Source: DATGFB01 sp032160545 (lineage in GTDB: Bacteria > Actinomycetota > Actinomycetes > Mycobacteriales > Jatrophihabitantaceae). Taken from it: 39,789 nt of DNA. The position numbers were made by a program, and so were the translations under genes. Shown one piece after another: positions 31,921 to 39,205 of this stretch. The DNA lies in NCBI GenBank assembly GCA_032160545.1, contig JAVHVN010000181.1, forward strand, positions 1 to 39,789, in the 5' to 3' direction. The notes under the pieces were generated by a model that was not told the origin of the DNA, did no database searches, and was given only the letters and a program-made list of their open reading frames with translations. Positions within the stretch are counted from its first letter, which is position 1, and every line of letters starts with the position of its first letter.

Positions 31921-33123
31921 TCATTGGCTGTCGGCGACCAGCTTCGCGATCCGGCCGACGCCCTCGGCGAGATCGTCGTCGCCGAGCGCATACGACATCC
32001 GCAGGTAACCCGTCGTCCCGAAGGCCTCGCCCGGGACGACGGCGACCTCGGCCTCCTCGAGGATGACGGTGGCGAGCTCGGCGGACGTGCTCGACACCCG
32101 GCCGCGTAGCGGCCGGCCGAGCAGGCCCTTCACCGACGGGTAGACGTAGAACGCGCCCTGCGGCTCCGGGCAGACCACGCCCGGGATGTCGCCGAGCATC
32201 GACACGATCGTGCGGCGGCGGCGGTCGAAGGCCGCGCGCATGTCGGCGACGGCGGACAGGTCGCCGCTGACGGCGGCCAGCGCGGCGACCTGCGCGACGT
32301 TGGAAACGTTCGAGGTCGAGTGCGACTGCAGGTTCGAGGCCGCCTTGACGACGTCGGCCGGCCCGATGAGCCAGCCCACCCGCCACCCGGTCATGGCATA
32401 CGTCTTGGCGACGCCGTTCAGGATGACGACGCGGTCGCCGAGCTCTGGCGCCTCGGTGGCGATCGATGCGTTGCGGGCGTCCCCGTACACGAGATGCTCG
32501 TAGATCTCGTCGGTGACGACCCAGAGCTCGTGCTCGGCGGCCCAGCGGCCGATCTCACGCACCTGCTCGGGCGGGTACACCGCGCCCGTCGGGTTTGACG
32601 GCGATACGAACAACACGACCTTGGTGCGCGCGGTGCGCGCCGCCTCGAGCTGCTCGGCGCTGGCGAGGTAACCCGTCGTTTCGTCGGTGACGACCTCGAC
32701 AGGCACCCCGCCGGCCAGCCTGATGGCCTCGGGGTACGTCGTCCAGTACGGGGCGACGAGCAGCACCTCGTCGCCGGGGTCGAGCAGGGTCGCGAACGCG
32801 TTGTAGACGGCCTGCTTGCCGCCGTTGGTGACGAGCACCCGGCTGCCGTCGACCTCGTACCCGGTGTCGCGCTTGGTCTTGACCGCGACGGCCGCCCGCA
32901 GCTCGGGCAATCCTGCGACCGGCGTGTACCGGTGGTTCTTCGGGTCGCGTGCCGCGGCGACGGCCGCCTCGACGATGTAGTCAGGGGTGGGGAAGTCCGG
33001 CTCGCCCACGCCGAAACCGATGACCGGACGGCCCGCGGCCTTCAACGCCTTGGCCTTGGCATCGACGGCGAGAGTGGCGGATTCAGCGATGGCGGCGACG
33101 CGCTCGGAGATGCGATGTCCCAT
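31921..33123 (-). CDS. aspC: Class I pyridoxal-phosphate aminotransferase (aspartate aminotransferase type)
   Basis: Transfers amino groups between aspartate and 2-oxoglutarate, or a related pair. The 400-aa protein has the Schiff-base Lys240 in NGVAKTYAMTGWRVGW, and SPSNPTGAVYPPEQV, VVTDEIYEHLVYG and RYTPVAGLPELRAAV. It is close to the aspartate aminotransferase gene placed upstream of tRNA-Trp-secE-nusG in actinobacteria. Here it faces the other way, away from tRNA-Trp, as in that conserved neighbourhood. The substrate range is inferred. It converges with the lipoprotein gene, 43 bases apart. Confidence 0.9.
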   Translation of the reverse strand: MGHRISERVAAIAESATLAVDAKAKALKAAGRPVIGFGVGEPDFPTPDYIVEAAVAAARDPKNHRYTPVAGLPELRAAVAVKTKRDTGYEVDGSRVLVTNGGKQAVYNAFATLLDPGDEVLLVAPYWTTYPEAIRLAGGVPVEVVTDETTGYLASAEQLEAARTARTKVVLFVSPSNPTGAVYPPEQVREIGRWAAEHELWVVTDEIYEHLVYGDARNASIATEAPELGDRVVILNGVAKTYAMTGWRVGWLIGPADVVKAASNLQSHSTSNVSNVAQVAALAAVSGDLSAVADMRAAFDRRRRTIVSMLGDIPGVVCPEPQGAFYVYPSVKGLLGRPLRGRVSSTSAELATVILEEAEVAVVPGEAFGTTGYLRMSYALGDDDLAEGVGRIAKLVADSQ

Positions 33124-33197
33124 AACCCCATCATCTCAGACGCATCGGGCGGTTTTCAGCGGCTGCGCGCCGCCTCGATGAGCGGGACACTGCGTCG

Positions 33198-34202
33198 ATG
33201 CAAGTTCCGGTACTGAGCCCGTTGACCCGCGCGATCAACCGCAACCACCGGCTCGACGGGCGCTGCTTCGACCAGGCGACGCCGTTCGGCCCTCCTGCCG
33301 GGCGCTACCGCACGGTGCACTACGGGGTGATGGTGCCGGGGCTGCCCCCACCGCTGCGGTTCATGAACGTCATCGCGGTGATCGGCCAGCCGCGCATCCC
33401 GATCTGGCGCAACGGGCACCTCGTCGAGACGACGCCGGCCGACACGGTGTCCCTGCTGACCGCGACCGGCGCGCCGGGCGGGGCTCGGCACGTCGGACTC
33501 AGTGCGGCCGAGGACTGCGACCTCGCCGCGGACGGCAGCCGGCTACGGTTCGGGGACGAGGTGGAGATCACCGGCGCGTTTCCCGACTATCGGGTGCGGC
33601 GCCCGGACCCCGGCACCGGTTTCGACCTGCGGCTGACCGCGTCCCGCACGGTCAGCCATTTCGCCCACCTAGCCGGCGGGCTGTATGACCACTGGTCGCT
33701 GCTATGCCGCTACGCCGGCACCTTTCGCCTCGGGGGAATCGATCTGCCGGCGGCCGGGCTCGCCAACCTCGAGTACGCCCGCGGCGCGGACATCGCGTTG
33801 CCGTTGCGCGCATTCACCTATCAGATCGTCGACGTGGACGACCGCACCCAGGTGTTGTTCGGCCGGGTGCTCGGACCGGCGCGCTCCCGCCTGCAACACG
33901 AGGTCTACGTCCGCAGCCTGGACGAGCCGAGCCGGCTGCATCGCACGGGTGTCCGGTCAGAGGTGCTGGAGTACGAGTCCGCCCCGCGTCGCACGCCGGA
34001 CGGTCGGCCGATGCGGCTGCCGGTGCGGTTCCGGTGGTCGGCAGACGGGGCCGGGCACCGTCCCCTCGTCCGGGTCGAGGGGACCGCGACCGGTGACTGG
34101 GCGTACGGCATGGCGGCGGGGTATGCAGGAAGCTTCGACTGGACCGGGACGTTCACAGGTAAGGAGGTCGGCGGGACCGGCTACATCGAGTGGATCGGCT
34201 GA
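33198..34202 (+). CDS. Uncharacterised protein, possibly DUF6670/AttH-like
   Basis: The 334-aa cytoplasmic-looking protein has no signal peptide or membrane segment. Tracts such as TVHYGVMVPGLPPPLRFMNVIAVIG, the HFAHLAGGLYDHWSLLCRYAGTFRLGGIDLPAAGLANLEYARG block and WAYGMAAGYAGSFDWTGTFTGKEVGGTGYIEWIG look like the beta-barrel AttH/CrtC-like lipocalin superfamily seen in mycobacteria (I recall the name DUF6670, not certain). The final Gly-Tyr-Ile-Glu-Trp signature supports this fold. Start ATG 33198 has a weak site. No operon partner. Confidence 0.7.
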   Translation: MQVPVLSPLTRAINRNHRLDGRCFDQATPFGPPAGRYRTVHYGVMVPGLPPPLRFMNVIAVIGQPRIPIWRNGHLVETTPADTVSLLTATGAPGGARHVGLSAAEDCDLAADGSRLRFGDEVEITGAFPDYRVRRPDPGTGFDLRLTASRTVSHFAHLAGGLYDHWSLLCRYAGTFRLGGIDLPAAGLANLEYARGADIALPLRAFTYQIVDVDDRTQVLFGRVLGPARSRLQHEVYVRSLDEPSRLHRTGVRSEVLEYESAPRRTPDGRPMRLPVRFRWSADGAGHRPLVRVEGTATGDWAYGMAAGYAGSFDWTGTFTGKEVGGTGYIEWIG

Positions 34203-34227
34203 GGGCGGCCGACCCCCGGCACGCGGG

Positions 34228-34257
34228 TTGGAGCTGACGGGCCGCGACCCGTAGACT
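34228..34257 (+). promoter_or_regulatory. Candidate promoter for tRNA-Trp-secE-nusG
   Basis: TTGGAG (34228-34233), 18-base spacer, TAGACT (34252-34257), 84 bases before the mature tRNA. TAGACT is a common vegetative -10 in actinobacteria; the -35 is only partly conserved. Confidence 0.5.
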
Positions 34258-34341
34258 GGCGCGTCGGGGTCCATCGTGGCCTTGCGTCAGCATGCTCAGG
34301 GCTTGTCGGCGTGAGACCCGCCGGACGCCATTGAGGTCCCT

Positions 34342-34414
34342 AGGGGCGTGGCTCAATTGGTAGAGCACCGGTCTCCAAAACCGGCGGTTGCAGGTTCGAG
34401 TCCTGTCGCCCCTG
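34342..34414 (+). tRNA. tRNA-Trp (anticodon CCA)
   Basis: Acceptor AGGGGCG (34342-34348) pairs with CGCCCCT (34407-34413), discriminator G. Anticodon loop CTCCAAA with CCA at 34375-34377 on CCGGT/ACCGG. T-arm GCAGG-TTCGAGT-CCTGT (G-U at the end). It is followed by secE after 43 bases, a widespread bacterial arrangement. Confidence 0.96.
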
Positions 34415-34457
34415 CGTCTGAAAGCACGACCGTGAACAAATTCCGAGAGGAGAACTC

Positions 34458-34691
34458 GTGACCGCGACCCGCACCGACGCCGCGAGCCCCCGCCCGACGG
34501 GCGGCCGAGGCGGCCGGCCGACGAGGTTCGTCCGCGAGAGCATCTCGGAAATGCGCAAGGTCCTCTGGCCCTCGCGCAACGAGCTGGTGACCTACTCGAT
34601 CGTCGTGATCATCTTCGTGGTGATCATGGTGGCGATCGTCGCCGGCCTCGACATCGGGTTCGCGAAGCTGGTGCTGCTGGTCTTCGGCTGA
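34458..34691 (+). CDS. secE: Preprotein translocase subunit SecE
   Basis: Essential clamp subunit of the SecYEG channel. The 77-aa protein has a hydrophilic Arg/Gly-rich N-terminus, the conserved amphipathic helix FVRESISEMRKVLWPSRNEL, and one membrane helix (about 45-70, TYSIVVIIFVVIMVAIVAGLDI). GTG 34458 follows GAGAGGAGAA. It is next to tRNA-Trp and nusG, as in most bacteria. Confidence 0.97.
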   Translation: MTATRTDAASPRPTGGRGGRPTRFVRESISEMRKVLWPSRNELVTYSIVVIIFVVIMVAIVAGLDIGFAKLVLLVFG

Positions 34692-34741
34692 TCGGCACCG
34701 CATCGCCACCCGCTCCGCGCACCACCACGAGAAGAGAGATT

Positions 34742-35704
34742 GTGTCCGAGTACGAGAACGGCGCCGGCCGCGATTCGGTCGCCAGCGACCACCCCGAGCT
34801 CGACAACCCGTTCGGCACCGCCCGCAGCGAGTCGGCGGAGGCGGTCGAGAACGGTCCCGTCGACCTCACCGAGGCTGCCCGCCTGCTCGGCGCGGACGAC
34901 GCCGACTCCACCGCCACGGCCGACGACTCCGCGGATCTCGACCTGCTCGCGTCCGACGCCGCGGCCCAGGATGTGGCAGCCGCCGGCGAACCGGCAACCG
35001 ACACCACCGACACCACCGTGGTTGCCGATGGGGGCGAGTCCGCCGACGGAGCCGAGGAGGCGAACGGCGAGGCCGCTGAGGAGAGCGCCGACGAGGATCC
35101 GGTCGAGGCGTTGCGCCGCGAACTGCGCGTCGCATTCGGCGACTGGTACGTCGTGCACTCCTACGCCGGTTACGAGAACAAGGTGAAGACCAACCTCGAG
35201 AGCCGCATCCAGTCACTCGACATGGAGGACTACATCTTCCAGGTCGAGGTGCCGACCGAAGAGGTCGTCGAGATCAAGAACGGCAAGCGCCAGCAGGTGC
35301 AGCGCAAGGTCTTCCCGGGCTACATCCTGGTGCGCATGGACCTCAACGACGAGTCGTGGGGCGCGGTGCGCAACACGCCGGGCGTCACCGGCTTCGTCGG
35401 GGCGACGTCGCGCCCGTCGCCACTCACGCTGGACGAGGTCGTCAAGATCCTCGCCCCCGCGACCCAGAAGGCCGCTGCCGTCGGCACCGGGCGTCACGGC
35501 GCCGCTGGCGGCGAGAAGGCCGCGCCGATCACCGTCGAGTTCGAGGTCGGCGAGTCGGTCACCGTCATGGACGGACCGTTCGCGACACTGCCCGCGACGA
35601 TCAGCGAGATCGACGCGATGCACCAGAAGCTGCACGTGCTGGTATCCATCTTCGGCCGCGAGACGCCGGTCGAACTGTCCTTCAGCCAGGTCTCCAAGAT
35701 CTGA
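34742..35704 (+). CDS. nusG: Transcription termination/antitermination factor NusG
   Basis: RNA polymerase-bound elongation factor. The 320-aa protein has an acidic low-complexity N-terminus (residues 1-120, rich in Asp, Glu, Ala and Thr), then the NGN domain (from DWYVVHSYAGYENKVKTNLE, about residue 134, with KVFPGYILVRMD), and a KOW domain (VGESVTVMDGPFATLPATISEID). The long acidic extension is a feature of actinobacterial NusG. GTG 34742 follows an AGAAGAGAGA tract. It precedes rplK. Confidence 0.97.
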   Translation: MSEYENGAGRDSVASDHPELDNPFGTARSESAEAVENGPVDLTEAARLLGADDADSTATADDSADLDLLASDAAAQDVAAAGEPATDTTDTTVVADGGESADGAEEANGEAAEESADEDPVEALRRELRVAFGDWYVVHSYAGYENKVKTNLESRIQSLDMEDYIFQVEVPTEEVVEIKNGKRQQVQRKVFPGYILVRMDLNDESWGAVRNTPGVTGFVGATSRPSPLTLDEVVKILAPATQKAAAVGTGRHGAAGGEKAAPITVEFEVGESVTVMDGPFATLPATISEIDAMHQKLHVLVSIFGRETPVELSFSQVSKI

Positions 35705-35743
35705 CCTGCCGACGCCCACAGAACACAGAGAAGAAGAGAAGTC

Positions 35744-36175
35744 ATGCCTCCCAAGAAGAAGCTCGCCGCGATCATCAAGCTGCAGATCCAGGCGGGTGCC
35801 GCGAACCCGGCGCCGCCGGTCGGTCCCGCGCTCGGACAGCACGGCGTCAACATCATGGAGTTCTGCAAGGCGTACAACGCCGCCACCGAGTCCCAGCGCG
35901 GGCAGGTCGTCCCCGTCGAGATCTCGGTCTACGAGGACCGTTCCTTCACCTTCGTCACCAAGACGCCACCAGCCGCGCGCCTGCTGCTCAAGGCGGCGGG
36001 TGTCGAGAAGGGCAGCGGCGAGCCGCACAAGACCAAGGTCGCCAAGGTGACCATGGACCAGGTGCGCGAGATCGCGCAGAGCAAGATGGAAGACCTCAAC
36101 GCGAACGACATCGACCAGGCTGCGAAGATCATCGCGGGTACCGCCCGGTCGATGGGCATCACCGTCGAAGGATGA
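35744..36175 (+). CDS. rplK: 50S ribosomal protein L11
   Basis: Ribosomal stalk-base protein of 143 aa, standard length. It includes [41 protein letters not shown] and the C-terminal rRNA-binding part [38 protein letters not shown]11 binds 23S rRNA in the GTPase centre, where thiopeptides bind. ATG 35744 follows an AGAAGAG tract. It is followed by rplA after a structured 105-base gap. Confidence 0.98.
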
Positions 36176-36182
36176 GAACCAG

Positions 36183-36265
36183 CCCCGGCATTGTTGTGCC
36201 GGGGTGAATGAGTGGGAGGGCAGCGAAGGCCGCTGCCCGCTGACCACAGACCCGGTCAGTCCGGG
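36183..36265 (+). promoter_or_regulatory. Three tandem hairpins between rplK and rplA
   Basis: Hairpin 1: CCCCGGCA (36183-36190) with TGCCGGGG (36197-36204). Hairpin 2: GGGCAGCG (36218-36225) with CGCTGCCC (36231-36238). Hairpin 3: CTGACC (36240-36245) with GGTCAG (36254-36259). A competing pair CCCGG/CCGGG (36251-36255 with 36261-36265) excludes hairpin 3 and reaches close to the rplA ribosome-binding site (GGAG, 36270-36273). It may control the ratio of L1 to L11 or be an L1 feedback site; this is inferred. Confidence 0.5.
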
Positions 36266-36280
36266 AGATGGAGTACGGAA

Positions 36281-37000
36281 ATGAAGCACAGCAAGGCTTA
36301 CCGCAAGGCCGCAGAGCTGGTCGAGGAAGGCAAGATCTACTCCCCGCTCGAGGCTGCAGGCATCGCCAAGCAGGCGTCCCCCACCAAGTTCGACGGCACC
36401 GTCGAGGTCGCGATGCGGCTGGGCGTCGACCCGCGCAAGGCCGACCAGATGGTCCGCGGCACGGTCAGCCTGCCGCACGGCACCGGCAAGACCGCCCGCG
36501 TCATCGTCTTCGCGACCGGCGACAAGGCCGAGGAAGCCCGCGCCGCCGGCGCGGACAAGGTCGGCAGTGACGACCTGATCCAGGAGATCACCGACGGCTT
36601 CCTGGACTTCGACGCCGCGATTGCCACCCCGGACCAGATGGCCAAGGTCGGCCGGATCGCCCGAGTGCTCGGCCCGCGCGGCCTGATGCCGAACCCGAAG
36701 ACCGGCACGGTCACCCCCGACGTCGCGAAGGCCGTCGCCGACATCAAGGGCGGCAAGATCAGCTTCCGGGTCGACAAGCAGGCCAACCTGCACCTCGTCA
36801 TCGGCAAGGCCTCGTTCGACACGGCGCAGCTCGTCGAGAACTACGCTGCCGCGCTGGACGAGATCCTGCGAGCCAAGCCGTCGTCGTCGAAGGGTCGGTA
36901 CCTGCGCAAGGTCACCTTTGCCACGACGATGGGCCCCGGCATCCCGGTCGACGCCAACCGCACCCGCAACCTGCTCGAGGACACGCCCGCACAGGCCTGA
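36281..37000 (+). CDS. rplA: 50S ribosomal protein L1
   Basis: 23S rRNA-binding protein of the L1 stalk and a known translational repressor of its own operon in E. coli. The 239-aa protein reads MKHSKAYRKAAELVEEGKIYSPLEAAG, VLGPRGLMPNPKTGTVTPDVAKAV and TFATTMGPGIPVDANR. ATG 36281 is preferred because of GGAG at 36270-36273; the open frame to 36212 runs over the hairpins and is not conserved. A strong hairpin follows, so the transcript probably ends here. Confidence 0.97.
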   Translation: MKHSKAYRKAAELVEEGKIYSPLEAAGIAKQASPTKFDGTVEVAMRLGVDPRKADQMVRGTVSLPHGTGKTARVIVFATGDKAEEARAAGADKVGSDDLIQEITDGFLDFDAAIATPDQMAKVGRIARVLGPRGLMPNPKTGTVTPDVAKAVADIKGGKISFRVDKQANLHLVIGKASFDTAQLVENYAAALDEILRAKPSSSKGRYLRKVTFATTMGPGIPVDANRTRNLLEDTPAQA

Positions 37001-37012
37001 TCACCCGTTCGA

Positions 37013-37045
37013 CGAGAGCCGGGCAGCCGCGCTGCTCGGCTCTCG
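37013..37045 (+). terminator. Terminator hairpin after rplA
   Basis: A 15-bp stem with one G-U pair (37013-37027 with 37031-37045) and a 3-base loop, 12 bases after the rplA stop. A U-rich tail is missing (CCCGTTTGCC). Likely ends the secE-nusG-rplK-rplA transcript. Confidence 0.75.
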
Positions 37046-37114
37046 CCCGTTTGCCAGCTTGATCAAGTTAGCGTCGAGCTTTCCGATTTCCCGTTTTGCG
37101 CCTCGAGGAGTTCC

Positions 37115-39202
37115 GTGCGCCGCGCCCTCTTGCTCGTCGTTGTTGCCAGTTCGACGTTCGCCGGTGCGGCGGTACTCGCGCCGTCCGCGTCGGCGGCGGG
37201 TGCGGGGAGCACCTACGTCGCGCTACCGGTACCGCAGCGAGTCGTCGACACCCGGACCGGGGCGGCCGGCAACCACAAGGGGGCGGTGCCCGGCGGACAC
37301 GGCATCTCGGCGCTATTCGCCGGCCGCGGCGGCGTGCCAACAGCAGCGACCACAGTGGTGGCGACGATCACTGCCGTCTCGCCCACCGCCACCGGGGGCA
37401 TCGTCGGCTACGTCGGCAGCCGCCCCACCGCGACGAACCTGCAGTTCAGTGCCGGCCACTCCGTGAGCGACACGGCGATCCTGCAACTCTCGTCGGGCCG
37501 GGTGAATCTCTTCAACCAGGCGGCGCGCGGCACCGTGCAGATCGTCGTGGACGTCTCGGGCTACTACGTCGCGGGCGCCAGTTCGGCTGATCCCGGCACG
37601 TATCACCCGGTCCAGCCCAGCCGCGTGGTCGACACGCGCACCGGTGTGGCCGGCAATCGCAAGGGGCCGGTCCCGTCGGGCGGCGGCACTTCCGCGACCA
37701 TCGGCGGCCACGGGGGGGTGCCGGTGTCGGCGGGCGCAGTTGCCGTGACCATCACCGTGGTGAACGCGAAGCAGGCGGGCATGATCATCGGCTACCGCCC
37801 CGACGAGCCCAAGCAGAATCTCGGCCTGCTGCACTTCGTGCCCGGGGCAAGCACCTCGGGCTTCGCGGTGCTGCGTCTCAGCGGCGGCCGCGTCATTGTC
37901 GGCAACACCTCGGCGGGGACGGCCGACGTAATCGTCGACGTCCAGGGGTACTACGACATCGGTTTCGCGCAGTCCGCGAACGCGTTCCAGACCGTGATCC
38001 AGTCGCGGGTGCGGGCCGGCGGCGCCGTCGGCGCCAATGCCAGCGTGGCGATCCCGGTCGCCGGCAAGGGCGGTATCCCGCTCAGTGGTGCGGCGGCCGC
38101 ACTGGTCACCCTGCACGTCGTCACGCCGGCCAAGGCCGGTGGCTTGCAGGTCTACCGGCCCGATCAGCCGCGTCCGAGTTCGCCGACCGTGCTGCAGTTC
38201 GCGGCGGGGCAGACCATGTCCAACGTCGTGCTCGCCCCGATCTCCGGCGGCAACATCGAGGTCCACAACTCGTCGGCCGGGGCAGCCACCCTGGTCGTCG
38301 ACATCGACGGCTACGTGCCGGCTGCCGCGATACCGGCCGTGACGAGTACCTCGACCGCCCGCTACCTGAACGACCTGACGTCGAGCGTCGCCTTGGACCA
38401 GCTCGCCATGAACGGACACGGCTGCGACGACGCGACCGCTGGGAACACCTTCGTCCTGCTCGACGTCGGCGCCCAATCGGTGACCGGCCCGACCCTCAGC
38501 ACGGCCAACCCCGGCGTGGTCGTCGCCAAGGCGTCCGGCCGGGTTCCACTGCCCTATCCGGACCTCAAGTCCATCATGGTCAGTTACTTCGCTGGCTACT
38601 CGAGATGCGCGCCGGCCGGGATTGGAACGCCGAAGATCGCCATCGGAACGAACAACGATGGCGACTGGAACACGACCGATCCCCACTACAGTCCGGCCGC
38701 GCGCGGCGCCGACTGGGCCGACCTGATCAGAGACCTCGGCGCCGATCCATCGAGCACGGGGCTGACCGTCGTCGGGGCCAACGACATCGAGGCAGGCTTC
38801 GCCAGTACGCAGGCTCAGGCCGCGCAGTGGGAGGCCGCGTACTTGGCCGCCGATCCGGATGTGCAGCTGATCTTTAACGGCTCCGCCGATGGCTGCCCGA
38901 AGACCTGGACCACAAACGCCACCTGCGCACACAGCTGGACCGAGAAGCAGTACTACGCCTTGGCGACCGGCCCGCGCACCACGGCCCTGCCTCAGATCTA
39001 CTTCGGCTACATGGCCACGCAGTGGGCCGAGATCGACGCTTCCGGGGGCGGGAACCTCCGGTTCGCCGGCGTCCTCACCGAGTACGCACTCGATTCCGGA
39101 ACGCTCACGCCGGCCCAAGGGCACGCGGCCCTGCTCCGAGCGGTGAGCTCAGTTACAGGTGTGGCCGTCGGTGGCACGGTTGCCGACATCCACGACGCCT
39201 GA
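37115..39202 (+). CDS. Large secreted protein with three RVVDTR-type repeats and an unknown C-terminal domain
   Basis: A 695-aa exported protein. The signal peptide is at residues 1-28 (RRALLLVVVASSTFAGAAVLAPSASAAG). Three repeats of about 115-120 residues follow (about 35-152, 160-275 and 285-405), each ending in a VVDVxGYY-like strand; the first two begin with RVVDTRTG. The C-terminal 290 residues (after PAVTSTSTARYLN) have GHGCDDATAGNTFVLLDVGAQ, GTNNDGDWNTTDPHYSPAARGADWADLI, NDIEAGFASTQAQAAQWEAAYLA and three other Cys. That part could be an enzyme-like fold related to glycoside-hydrolase-like DUF1906 domains, but this is uncertain. GTG 37115 follows GAGGAG. No cell-wall anchor motif is seen. 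Confidence 0.8.
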   Translation: MRRALLLVVVASSTFAGAAVLAPSASAAGAGSTYVALPVPQRVVDTRTGAAGNHKGAVPGGHGISALFAGRGGVPTAATTVVATITAVSPTATGGIVGYVGSRPTATNLQFSAGHSVSDTAILQLSSGRVNLFNQAARGTVQIVVDVSGYYVAGASSADPGTYHPVQPSRVVDTRTGVAGNRKGPVPSGGGTSATIGGHGGVPVSAGAVAVTITVVNAKQAGMIIGYRPDEPKQNLGLLHFVPGASTSGFAVLRLSGGRVIVGNTSAGTADVIVDVQGYYDIGFAQSANAFQTVIQSRVRAGGAVGANASVAIPVAGKGGIPLSGAAAALVTLHVVTPAKAGGLQVYRPDQPRPSSPTVLQFAAGQTMSNVVLAPISGGNIEVHNSSAGAATLVVDIDGYVPAAAIPAVTSTSTARYLNDLTSSVALDQLAMNGHGCDDATAGNTFVLLDVGAQSVTGPTLSTANPGVVVAKASGRVPLPYPDLKSIMVSYFAGYSRCAPAGIGTPKIAIGTNNDGDWNTTDPHYSPAARGADWADLIRDLGADPSSTGLTVVGANDIEAGFASTQAQAAQWEAAYLAADPDVQLIFNGSADGCPKTWTTNATCAHSWTEKQYYALATGPRTTALPQIYFGYMATQWAEIDASGGGNLRFAGVLTEYALDSGTLTPAQGHAALLRAVSSVTGVAVGGTVADIHDA

Positions 39203-39205
39203 CGA

